DNA of 5,926 bases from Candidatus Alkanophagales archaeon (GCA_003661185.1 QMVQ01000111.1:1-5926), one strand, 5' to 3'. Counted from the stretch's first letter, positions 1 to 5,840 are shown. The notes: a model not told the origin generated them from the letters alone. Numbers and translations are program-made.

Positions 1-1
1 C

Positions 2-193
2 GACAACTTCAAGCCGTCCGAGGTGGAGAGGGTAGTTGATTTGCTCTTAAAGAGCTATGCGATAAAGCAGAACAAGGGCGTAAAGCTTAGCAATAAGGAG
101 AAGGAAGAGATGGGAATCCTTAAAGGCATGCAAGATGTTTTAAGGGGTAAGTTCGTGAGGGTTGGGAAGACTCTTGAAGATTTCATAGGGTGA
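2..193 (+). CDS. C-terminal end of an unidentified protein (truncated by window edge)
   Basis: An open frame enters from the left edge and ends at TGA 191-193, giving 63 residues without a start. The piece is charged and probably helical. It begins DNFKPSEVERVVDLLLKSYA, has a lysine-rich middle and ends GKFVRVGKTLEDFIG. The closing pattern, a helix followed by 'G-x-F/V-V-x-x-x-x-T-L-E-D-F', is loosely like the tails of small antitoxin or DNA-binding proteins that end in a toxin-binding helix, but this is an impression only. Codon use (AGG, AAG, CTT) is like the helicase gene further right and unlike the AT-rich gene that follows. It is separated from the next gene by 107 bases that carry a promoter-like element, so it probably belongs to a different transcript. 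The product is unknown. Confidence 0.7.
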   Translation, partial: DNFKPSEVERVVDLLLKSYAIKQNKGVKLSNKEKEEMGILKGMQDVLRGKFVRVGKTLEDFIG

Positions 194-229
194 ATAATGC
201 GCAAAGCATTCAAGTCAATTTACAAAAGC

Positions 230-237
230 TTTATAAG
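230..237 (+). promoter_or_regulatory. Archaeal TATA-box-like element for the 301-1636 operon
   Basis: The sequence TTTATAAG is preceded by the purine-rich ACAAAAGC (222-229), which fits the BRE-plus-TATA arrangement of archaeal promoters. A start about 25 bases downstream would fall near 257-262 and leave a leader of about 40 bases that includes the Shine-Dalgarno site at 288-293. It lies in the only sizeable gap before gene 301-996. The transcription start is inferred. Confidence 0.5.
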
Positions 238-246
238 TTCTAAATC

Positions 247-266
247 AAGAGCTAATAAGAGCTGAG
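247..266 (+). repeat. Two direct copies of AAGAGCT spaced exactly 10 bases
   Basis: AAGAGCT occurs at 247-253 and again at 257-263; the 10-base units match at 8 of 10 positions. One helical turn separates them, so both copies face the same side of the DNA. They cover the place where transcription would start from the TATA element at 230-237, which is where an archaeal repressor operator often sits. The operator role is inferred; a chance repeat this short is possible. Confidence 0.3.
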
Positions 267-300
267 AGGAATCGCGATTGGCGAAAGGGAGGTTCGAAAA

Positions 301-996
301 ATGAAAATTAGAATAGTTCCAGAGATTGTGGAACTAAAAATCCTCTATGAATTAGAAGAGCCAATACCTAAGGGCGACTTAATAGAAATGCTTAAAGATG
401 CTGGATTCGAAGAATTTACTGAACCAGAAAAAATAGTAATTCCCGGTATTGGTCCATTAAAGAGGGTTAGCATTGCTAAAAAGGGAAACTGTGTTATAAA
501 TTATGATAAAAATGTAGGTTCGATTAGTGTATCTGGAAACGATTTCGAAAATGTTTATTTAACATTTAGAGAAATTAAAAAAATATTTGAGGAGAAAAAC
601 CTACTTGACGAAGTGAAAAAGTTCGAATTTCATACAAGGGTGAAAGTCCAAATTGGTGAGAAGCCCGAAAGTATGCTAAAGATAATTGCTAAAGCGTTTG
701 GAGGCCAATATTTACCTGAAAGCAAAATGAATAGACTCAATGAATTATTTGTTACAGAGTTACAGCCATTTTGTATCAGACTTTATCCAAAAAGCTACGA
801 AAATTTCATTGGAGACTTAAGGAGAAAAGATGATTGGATTGACATATATATGTTTCCTTACATACCAAATACACGATATTTATCCGTCTGGATCGTTTTT
901 AGAAATAAACAACTTGAGAAGGTTATAGATTTTGCATCTCGTGTCGAAGAAAAAATAAAAGAGATAGTAAAGGTGATTGCTGATGATGCAGAGTAG
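301..996 (+). CDS. Unknown 231-residue alpha/beta protein, first gene of a three-gene cassette
   Basis: I do not recognise this protein. It starts at ATG 301, with GGAGGT (288-293) seven bases upstream, a strong archaeal ribosome-binding site. There is no signal peptide or membrane segment, so it is probably cytoplasmic. By eye it seems to be built from two halves of similar layout. Each has an N-terminal strand (about residues 2-20 and 107-119), a helix (about 24-34 and 121-133), a strand-rich centre (about 53-80 and 150-200) and a closing helix (about 85-97 and 204-227). No catalytic motif stands out. Tyr, Phe and Trp are frequent in the second half, which could suit an interaction surface. 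The gene is very AT-rich in places (12 G/C in the 60 bases 541-600), unlike the helicase gene downstream, which hints at separate acquisition. Its stop overlaps the next gene by 14 bases, so the two are probably translationally coupled. Confidence 0.85.
   Translation: MKIRIVPEIVELKILYELEEPIPKGDLIEMLKDAGFEEFTEPEKIVIPGIGPLKRVSIAKKGNCVINYDKNVGSISVSGNDFENVYLTFREIKKIFEEKNLLDEVKKFEFHTRVKVQIGEKPESMLKIIAKAFGGQYLPESKMNRLNELFVTELQPFCIRLYPKSYENFIGDLRRKDDWIDIYMFPYIPNTRYLSVWIVFRNKQLEKVIDFASRVEEKIKEIVKVIADDAE
972..977 (+). promoter_or_regulatory. Shine-Dalgarno site that decides the start of the second cassette gene
   Basis: GGTGAT inside the end of gene 301-996 is a perfect complement to part of the usual archaeal 16S rRNA tail. 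It lies five bases before ATG 983 and eight before ATG 986. The upstream in-frame TTG at 977 overlaps the site and so cannot be the start it serves. Confidence 0.5.
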
Positions 997-1426
997 GACT
1001 ACCGATTTAATGAGATATTTCAATCCTGAATCGACAGCGTCGGAAGAGGAGGGAATCGTGTCCATATCCGACATACTGTACAAACATGAAGAAGACATTT
1101 ACAGGCTTGAGAAAATTCTCAAAAATATGTTGTATAGCTTCGACAAAATTTTGATAAAAATTGATGAAATGTCCAACACAATCGAAAGTATAAAACGTGA
1201 AGTTAGTGAACTTAGAGAAAAACTCGAGGAGCAGGAAAGGGTGATGTTTGTTAGAGAAATATCGTTTGAGGAAGCTAAAAAGCTTGCTGAAGAGTATATA
1301 AAAAACAAGGAAGACGATTACATCGATCCCCTTGAGATAGCTGAAGCTTTACAAATACCTTATGAGCAGGCCCATGAGATATTTCTTGCACTAATTAAAG
1401 AAGGTAAACTCAAATTGGAGGGGTAA
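983..1426 (+). CDS. Coiled-coil protein with a helix-turn-helix-like C-terminal domain
   Basis: The protein is 147 residues from ATG 983; ATG 986 is an equally possible start, and an in-frame TTG at 977 is rejected because it overlaps the ribosome-binding site. Three parts can be seen. Residues 1-30 are a polar, Ser/Glu-rich and probably flexible lead. Residues 33-88 have regular heptad-like hydrophobic spacing (Ile, Leu, Met) and should form a coiled coil, suggesting a dimer or larger oligomer. Residues 93-147 read like a small winged helix-turn-helix: IDPLEIAEALQIPYEQAHEI followed by a helix and the turn EGKLKL. That pattern is typical of DNA-binding or protein-docking wHTH domains. It could be the regulator of its own cassette or a structural partner of the 231-residue protein, whose gene overlaps it by 14 bases. 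No exact family was recognised, and the wHTH call is by pattern only. Confidence 0.8.
   Translation: MMQSRTTDLMRYFNPESTASEEEGIVSISDILYKHEEDIYRLEKILKNMLYSFDKILIKIDEMSNTIESIKREVSELREKLEEQERVMFVREISFEEAKKLAEEYIKNKEDDYIDPLEIAEALQIPYEQAHEIFLALIKEGKLKLEG
1417..1421 (+). promoter_or_regulatory. Shine-Dalgarno site for the 68-residue gene
   Basis: GGAGG lies eight bases before ATG 1430, a normal spacing, and only five before the in-frame GTG 1427. It therefore favours ATG 1430 as the start. It sits inside the last codons of the preceding gene. Confidence 0.45.
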
Positions 1427-1429
1427 GTG

Positions 1430-1636
1430 ATGCCCGAGTATGAAGAGATATTTGACCCTAAATACGTATTGGTGGGTGAGAAGTTAGTTTGCGTAGCAAG
1501 AAAAATCGGTAAGCCAAGAGTTAGAAAAGGATCATCTGCACATAGAACGCAAGAAGTTACAGCCGAAGGTACTCAAAGTGACCCTGCAAGATGTTTTATA
1601 GCCAAAGTAGCTAGAATCGTGAGAGATAAGTTTTAA
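1430..1636 (+). CDS. Small, mostly basic protein of unknown function (68 residues)
   Basis: ATG 1430 is chosen over GTG 1427 because of the ribosome-binding site at 1417-1421. The stop of the previous gene is only three bases upstream, so this is the last member of the 301-1636 cassette. The first 14 residues are acidic and aromatic (MPEYEEIFDPKY). The remaining part is rich in Lys and Arg, with a glycine/serine-containing polar middle (around KPRVRKGSSAHR) and a short C-terminal helix (FIAKVARIVRDKF). There are two cysteines, not in a zinc-knuckle arrangement. No signal peptide or membrane segment is visible. A nucleic-acid-binding or peptide-like accessory role would suit the charge, but there is no motif to prove it. 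Being short, it could in principle be a remnant of a longer gene, although the tight spacing and good start signals argue for a real one. Confidence 0.6.
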   Translation: MPEYEEIFDPKYVLVGEKLVCVARKIGKPRVRKGSSAHRTQEVTAEGTQSDPARCFIAKVARIVRDKF

Positions 1637-1667
1637 AAATAATTACAAAATAACCAAAGACATCTTT

Positions 1668-1690
1668 AGGAATAGGATAGGAATGTATAT
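1668..1690 (+). promoter_or_regulatory. Possible promoter of the MNT-HEPN-helicase operon, with AGGAAT repeats
   Basis: TATAT (1686-1690) follows three close copies of AGGA(A)T: AGGAAT 1668-1673, AGGAT 1674-1678 and AGGAAT 1679-1684. A start 25 bases downstream would fall near 1712-1714, leaving only about 16 bases before ATG 1730. An alternative AT-rich stretch at 1632-1645 would give a longer leader. The repeats could be a site for self-repression by the toxin-antitoxin pair. All of this is inference from position. Confidence 0.3.
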
Positions 1691-1729
1691 GCTACGGCAA
1701 GGAGAGAGGTAATCTTAATAATATTCATA

Positions 1730-2080
1730 ATGAAGCATGAAAAGGTAGTCAAAGAATTGGTTCAGAAACTGAAGGAAAAGTTTGGGGGTAGGATTGAATC
1801 GGTAATAGTGTTCGGCTCTTATGCGAGGGGTGAATGGAGAGAGAAAAGCGACATCGATGTGTTGATAATCGGTGATGTCAAGCTCGATGAGATCATGGAC
1901 ATCACTTACCCTATCCTTTTGGAGCATGGAGTATACATTTCACCGATCGTTATGAGCAGGGATTACTTCGAGATGCTAAAAGCCGAGAAGACGGGTTTTA
2001 TCGAAAATGTTCTGAAGGAGGGGACCGCACTGTATGGCGGAATACGAGAAGTATCTCGAAAAGGCTCACGAATCCCTTGA
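1730..2080 (+). CDS. Minimal nucleotidyltransferase (MNT) antitoxin of a HEPN/MNT pair
   Basis: This is a 116-residue member of the polymerase-beta-like nucleotidyltransferase superfamily (NTP_transf_2 type). The signature is plain: GSYARG at residues 29-34, then the metal-binding pair D41 and D43 in SDIDVLII. In studied HEPN/MNT systems such as MntA/HepT, the MNT protein transfers nucleotides to the toxin's active region and blocks it; other members simply bind. The strand that usually carries a third carboxylate seems to read YISPIVM here (residues 69-75), with no acidic residue, so catalysis may be weak or lost. The family normally ends near 'LYG' (residues 101-103). This protein goes on for 13 more residues and overlaps the HEPN gene by 47 bases. 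ATG 1730 is the only ATG nearby. A GAGGT at 1706-1710 is 19 bases away, too far for a normal ribosome-binding site, so initiation may be leaderless or weak. Confidence 0.9.
   Translation: MKHEKVVKELVQKLKEKFGGRIESVIVFGSYARGEWREKSDIDVLIIGDVKLDEIMDITYPILLEHGVYISPIVMSRDYFEMLKAEKTGFIENVLKEGTALYGGIREVSRKGSRIP
2017..2021 (+). promoter_or_regulatory. Shine-Dalgarno site for the HEPN gene
   Basis: GGAGG lies within the end of the MNT gene, 12 bases before ATG 2034. The spacing is a little long, but it is the only good site there, and it indicates that the HEPN protein is translated from the same message as the MNT protein. Confidence 0.4.
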
Positions 2081-2432
2081 ATCAGCTAAGATTCTGTTTG
2101 AAAATGAGAAATACAACGCTTCAATTAGCCAAGCTTACTACGCTATGTTCTACGCATCTAAAGCACTTTTGAGCCTTAAGAGGATTTATCCTAAGACTCA
2201 TAGGGGCGTAGTTTCGGAATTCGGGCTTAAGTTTGTGAACGAAGGGTTTATTGAGGAGATTTACGGGAAGATTTTAGCCAAAGGAATGCAGTTGAGGGAA
2301 AGAGCCGATTACGATGTTTATTACAGAGCTTCGAGGGAGGAGGCTGAGGAGTTAATAAACGAGGCTGAAATGTTTGTAGATGGGGTAGAAAAGGCGATAG
2401 AGGAGATTTTGGGGCGATTATATGCTCTTTAA
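2034..2432 (+). CDS. HEPN-domain protein, probable toxin partner of the MNT protein
   Basis: This is a 132-residue all-helical protein with the hallmarks of the HEPN family found next to MNT genes. An N-terminal helix (about residues 4-22) is followed by NASISQAYYAMFYASKALL (28-46), the conserved core helix. Then come KTHRGVVSEFGLKFV (54-68) and the signature R88-x-R-A-D-Y93 near the third helix. HEPN toxins act as dimeric, metal-independent RNases through an R-x4-6-H motif. Here the arginine region is present, but the tail reads RADYDVYY with no histidine. This looks like the archaeal 'R-x-x-A/G-D-Y' branch, whose cleavage activity is less certain. The gene starts inside the MNT gene and its own stop overlaps the helicase gene by 11 bases. 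The three are thus one translational unit. A cytoplasmic location is expected. The alternative is a non-toxic HEPN nucleic-acid-binding or adaptor protein. Confidence 0.9.
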   Translation: MAEYEKYLEKAHESLESAKILFENEKYNASISQAYYAMFYASKALLSLKRIYPKTHRGVVSEFGLKFVNEGFIEEIYGKILAKGMQLRERADYDVYYRASREEAEELINEAEMFVDGVEKAIEEILGRLYAL

Positions 2433-5400
2433 GAAGGTTAAGGTAAGGGGCAAGGACAGGGATGGCATAGTGCTCGAAGTTAGAGATGGATTTGCTAAGA
2501 TTGTTTCTGACGGAGAGGAGTTTTGGTATCCCCTAAGCGAGCTGGAAGAGGTAAAAATCGTCGACAGGCTCATTAAGGGCGATCTCGACGATCCCCTTGA
2601 TTTCATCTTGTCTATGGATGCTTACAGATTGTACACGGAATACAAGTTCAATCCCTACGTCCTCGCCTCCTCTACGAAGATAGAGATCTTTCCTCATCAG
2701 ATAGACGAAGTTACATTGATGCTTGACAGACCCCGCATTTTGCTTGCTGATGAAGTAGGTTTGGGTAAGACGATAGTTGCGGCGCTCGTCGCAAGTGAGC
2801 TTTTAGCGAGAGGTCTCGTGAAGAAGTTGCTTTTCGTAGTTCCAAAAGCTCTGGTTGATAAGTGGATGGATGAGCTTCGTGAAAGATTCGAGATGAACGC
2901 CGAGCTCCTCGATTCAACTTATCTCAAGGTTTACGGGAATCCCCTTGAGAGAGAAGAGTTCTGCTTCGTTGCGTCTATGGATACTCTAAAGCAGGATCAC
3001 TTTCTCAGTCTTTTAGAAAATGCTGAGATCGACCTCGTTGTTGTAGACGAAGCTCACAAGCTCTCCAAGGGGACCGACAGGTATATGCTTGGCGAAGTTC
3101 TCTCGAATAGGGCTAAATTTCTGTATTTCCTAACTGCCACTCCTCACAGGGGAGATGATGAAGACTACATTGCAAGAATGAAGTTACTCGATCCTTACGT
3201 TACGGACATTGAATCCGCAGGATATCTTGTCATTCGAAATTTGAAAGATGACGTTATCGATCTTGATGGCAAAGAAGTTTTCCCACCAAGGGAAAGTAAG
3301 ACTATCGACATCCCAATTACCGAAGAGGAAAGGAGAATCCACGAAATACCTGATGAGTTCATAGCAAAAAAGCTTGAGCTGGCGAGATTGAGTGGGGGTA
3401 GGAAAGAGATAAACTCTGCGAGGTTCTTGGGAGTAATCCTCAGGAAGAGAGCCTCTTCATCGTTGCACACCCTAAAGATTTCGCTTGAAAACAGAATGAA
3501 GAGGTTGAGTTACGACGAATCTATCGACGTTGAAGAACTCATAAAAAAGCTGAGAGAGGCTGAAGAGGAATTTGATGAAGCCGAGAAGGAGAGAAGGGAG
3601 CAAGAGATTCTCGACAGGATGATACATCCGCAGGAAGTCAGAGAGATCGCTGAGATGGTCAGAAAGATTGAAGAATTGGGTGATAAGGATTCAAAGTTCG
3701 GGGAACTCCTCGAAATGATCGATCGAATTAAATCAGCAGATAGAGATGCCAAGATCGTCGTTTTTACGGAGTATAGAGACACGAAAGATTATCTTATCAG
3801 AAGGCTTTCTGGAAGATACAGGGTTACGGGCATAGATGGCACGATGAGCCTTGAAGAGAGAAAACGAGCTCTCGAATACTTCAGGGATCAGAACGGTGCT
3901 GATGTAATGGTGTGCACCGATGCCGCTGGAGAAGGAATAGACATGCAGTTCTGCAATATTGAAATAAACTACGACCTCCCTTGGAATCCTACGAGATTAG
4001 AGCAGAGAATGGGCAGAGTTCATAGAATCGGGCAGGAAAGAAAGGTGTATTACTACAACTTTGTGATCAGAGACACTCTCGATGGATACATTCTATCGAA
4101 GCTCTTGCAAAAGATCGAGAACATCAAGGAAGCTATGAGCGATAGAGTCTATGATGTTATAGGAACTCTAATAACGGAAAAAGATCTGAACGATCTATTC
4201 GAAGAACTCTTGAAAGTTCCTAAGGAGCTCTGGGAGTCGAAGGTTAGGAAAATCGAAGATGTAGTTGAAAAGAGAAGGAGTATACTTGAAAAGATCGATC
4301 GCTTAGTAGCTGGTTACAGGCTTGATAGAACAAAGCTTGAGGATATCAGGAAGATTGGAAGAGAAGCTGTGGATGAGAGAGAGGTCAAAAGATTCGTGGA
4401 AGTCTTCGTCAATCACAGAGGAGGTAAGGTTGAGAAGTTGAGCGGTGATATATACAAGGTGGTTTTACCGAGAGATTTGGCACAAGAATTGAATAAAGGT
4501 GTAATTACTGGAACTTTTTCGAGAAAAACCGCACTGAAGACGACGTATCCTTATTTGGCACTAGGTAACAAAGTAGTTATGGCTATGCTTTGTGCGTCGA
4601 TGAAAGATGGTATAGCGGCATTCAAGCAACCATTCTTTAAGGGGTTATTATTCTTCTACAAGATCTCGATCCTCGATGGGATAGGGCAAGAGAGGTTTGG
4701 AAAGTTCGTTGGTATAACTGAGGAAGGTAAACCAGTGAATCCAAAAATTATCTGGGATCTTGACCCCGTTGAGAAAGAAGAGTTATCACCTCCATCGATT
4801 GTAAATGACGCCATGAACAGGGCGGAGGAAAGCGCTTCTAAACTGGCATTAGAGGTCGCCGAAGGAACTTCTAAGAAGTTTGAGGAGATAAAGGAGAAAA
4901 CGAAGCAGAGCATTGTATCATACTACTCTAACGAGATAAGTAAGCTTAGTGAGAGAATTAGAGAGTATGAGCAAAAGCTGTCGGAAGCGCCACATTACAC
5001 TAGGTTAATAAAAGGAACTCAAACGAGAATTAAGCGGCTAAAAGATAAATTAATGGATAAACTAAAAGAGATTGACGAAATTTACGAGTTACAGCCATAT
5101 TATGAACTTGTTGGAGTTGCCTATGTCATACCCGAAGAGGGTTACGACACAAGAAGGTCTGTAGAGCTTGCTGGGATGAGAGTAGTACTCGAATACGAAT
5201 ATAAAAGGGCTAAAACTGATGAGGAAAGAGCAAAGATAAGAGACGTTTCGCATGAGTTCAGAGGATATGACATAGAATCCTTTGATAGGGTTATTGAGGT
5301 TAAGTCCTTTAAAACCACTGGTGTTATAGAGCTAACGAGCAACGAGTGGATCGTAGCTTCGAGGATGGGCGATTACTATTGGTTGTACGTTGTTGAGTGT

Positions 5401-5538
5401 GCTTTGGATGATCCTAAGATAACGACTATTCAAAACCCAGTTAAGATTTTTGGAAAAGTTGTAAAGAAGATGCCAGTAGTCGAGTATAGATACATCATTG
5501 AAGATTGGAAAAGGTTTCTATCTCAACAGGTTACCTAA
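2422..5538 (+). CDS. SNF2/DEAH-type helicase with C-terminal DUF3883 (NOV_C) PD-(D/E)XK-like domain
   Basis: This 1038-residue ATP-dependent DNA translocase is likely a defence or restriction enzyme. Residues 1-45 look like a small beta-barrel (GIVLEV, FAKIVSDGEEFWYPL). The ATPase lobe follows: Q93 region, Walker A DEVGLGKT (110-117), VVPKALVDKW (139-148), Walker B DEAH (209-212) and TATPHR (238-243). A charged helical insert spans about 370-435. The second lobe starts near KIVVFTEY (444-451), with TDAAGEGID (499-507) and QRMGRVHRIGQ (528-538). All core motifs are intact. An unassigned region (about 570-790) leads to a long coiled coil (about 800-892). The C-terminus matches DUF3883: D950 in GYDIES, IEVKS (958-962), then LTSNEWIVA (971-979) and YYWLYVVE (985-992). 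D950, E959 and K961 are laid out like a PD-(D/E)XK nuclease centre. Related helicases occur beside methyltransferases or DISARM-like genes, but none is seen here. ATG 2422 lies 11 bases inside the HEPN gene. A GGGCGAT (2412-2418) close upstream may serve as a weak ribosome-binding site. Confidence 0.93.
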   Translation: MLFKKVKVRGKDRDGIVLEVRDGFAKIVSDGEEFWYPLSELEEVKIVDRLIKGDLDDPLDFILSMDAYRLYTEYKFNPYVLASSTKIEIFPHQIDEVTLMLDRPRILLADEVGLGKTIVAALVASELLARGLVKKLLFVVPKALVDKWMDELRERFEMNAELLDSTYLKVYGNPLEREEFCFVASMDTLKQDHFLSLLENAEIDLVVVDEAHKLSKGTDRYMLGEVLSNRAKFLYFLTATPHRGDDEDYIARMKLLDPYVTDIESAGYLVIRNLKDDVIDLDGKEVFPPRESKTIDIPITEEERRIHEIPDEFIAKKLELARLSGGRKEINSARFLGVILRKRASSSLHTLKISLENRMKRLSYDESIDVEELIKKLREAEEEFDEAEKERREQEILDRMIHPQEVREIAEMVRKIEELGDKDSKFGELLEMIDRIKSADRDAKIVVFTEYRDTKDYLIRRLSGRYRVTGIDGTMSLEERKRALEYFRDQNGADVMVCTDAAGEGIDMQFCNIEINYDLPWNPTRLEQRMGRVHRIGQERKVYYYNFVIRDTLDGYILSKLLQKIENIKEAMSDRVYDVIGTLITEKDLNDLFEELLKVPKELWESKVRKIEDVVEKRRSILEKIDRLVAGYRLDRTKLEDIRKIGREAVDEREVKRFVEVFVNHRGGKVEKLSGDIYKVVLPRDLAQELNKGVITGTFSRKTALKTTYPYLALGNKVVMAMLCASMKDGIAAFKQPFFKGLLFFYKISILDGIGQERFGKFVGITEEGKPVNPKIIWDLDPVEKEELSPPSIVNDAMNRAEESASKLALEVAEGTSKKFEEIKEKTKQSIVSYYSNEISKLSERIREYEQKLSEAPHYTRLIKGTQTRIKRLKDKLMDKLKEIDEIYELQPYYELVGVAYVIPEEGYDTRRSVELAGMRVVLEYEYKRAKTDEERAKIRDVSHEFRGYDIESFDRVIEVKSFKTTGVIELTSNEWIVASRMGDYYWLYVVECALDDPKITTIQNPVKIFGKVVKKMPVVEYRYIIEDWKRFLSQQVT

Positions 5539-5840
5539 AGTGTGGAGACTATATTGATTTGCCATTTTGTAAGTTCAAGCAGCCTTGTTCGCCGTATTGA
5601 CAAAAGAGCAACAACCTCAAAATGGATTGGAATTTCCTTTACAAGTTCTTGTTCAGAGGCTTCTTGTTCGGCTTGAAAAACTTTTCTTTCCATAGGAACT
5701 TTGCTACCCTTGTTTAAGCCATTTACCCTGCTCTCTTTCAGAAGACTCCTGCAAGCAACAGAGAATACAAGAGAGCTGAGCTCAACGCTGAACGTATCTT
5801 TGGCAATCTTGGTGAACATTGAACTCGGCGTGGGCGGCAA
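5535..5840 (-). CDS. Possible small minus-strand gene of unknown function (101 residues)
   Basis: The frame runs leftward from TTG 5840 to a stop whose bases overlap the helicase stop, so the two genes would converge. In its favour, GGAGG (5850-5854, minus strand) lies nine bases before the TTG, the frame is uninterrupted, and its arginine codons are mostly AGG/AGA, as in the neighbours. Against it, the start is not ATG (an in-frame ATG is at 5819), no family is recognisable, no TATA element is visible upstream, and the opposite strand also reads plausibly in pieces. The protein would be serine-rich at the front, with a glutamate-rich helix in the second half (around FQAEQEASEQELVKEI) and a basic, hydrophobic end (ALLSIRRTRLLELTKW). 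It may be a real orphan gene, a remnant or a shadow. Confidence 0.3.
   Translation of the reverse strand: MPPTPSSMFTKIAKDTFSVELSSLVFSVACRSLLKESRVNGLNKGSKVPMERKVFQAEQEASEQELVKEIPIHFEVVALLSIRRTRLLELTKWQINIVSTL

Noticed and set aside
196..210. Small inverted repeat AATGC-GCAAA-GCATT just after the stop of the first, partial gene
   Set aside because: The stem is only five base pairs and mostly A/T, and no T-run follows, so it does not look like a terminator.
197..265. 22-codon frame starting at ATG 197
   Set aside because: It contains the TATA-like element and has no ribosome-binding site. It is better explained as the promoter region of the next operon.
880..1308. Minus-strand frames opposite the first two cassette genes
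   Set aside because: They are Ser/Leu/Ile-rich shadows of AT-rich and coiled-coil coding sequence, with no start signals, and they lie within well supported + strand genes.
1630..1645. TTTTAAAA and A-rich sequence at the end of the 68-residue gene as a terminator
   Set aside because: There is no extended T-run on the + strand. The stretch is more likely ordinary AT-rich spacer or part of a promoter.
2711..5342. Several minus-strand open frames of 66-91 codons within the helicase gene
   Set aside because: They are antisense shadows: serine-rich low-complexity translations opposite charged helicase sequence with intact motifs on the + strand.
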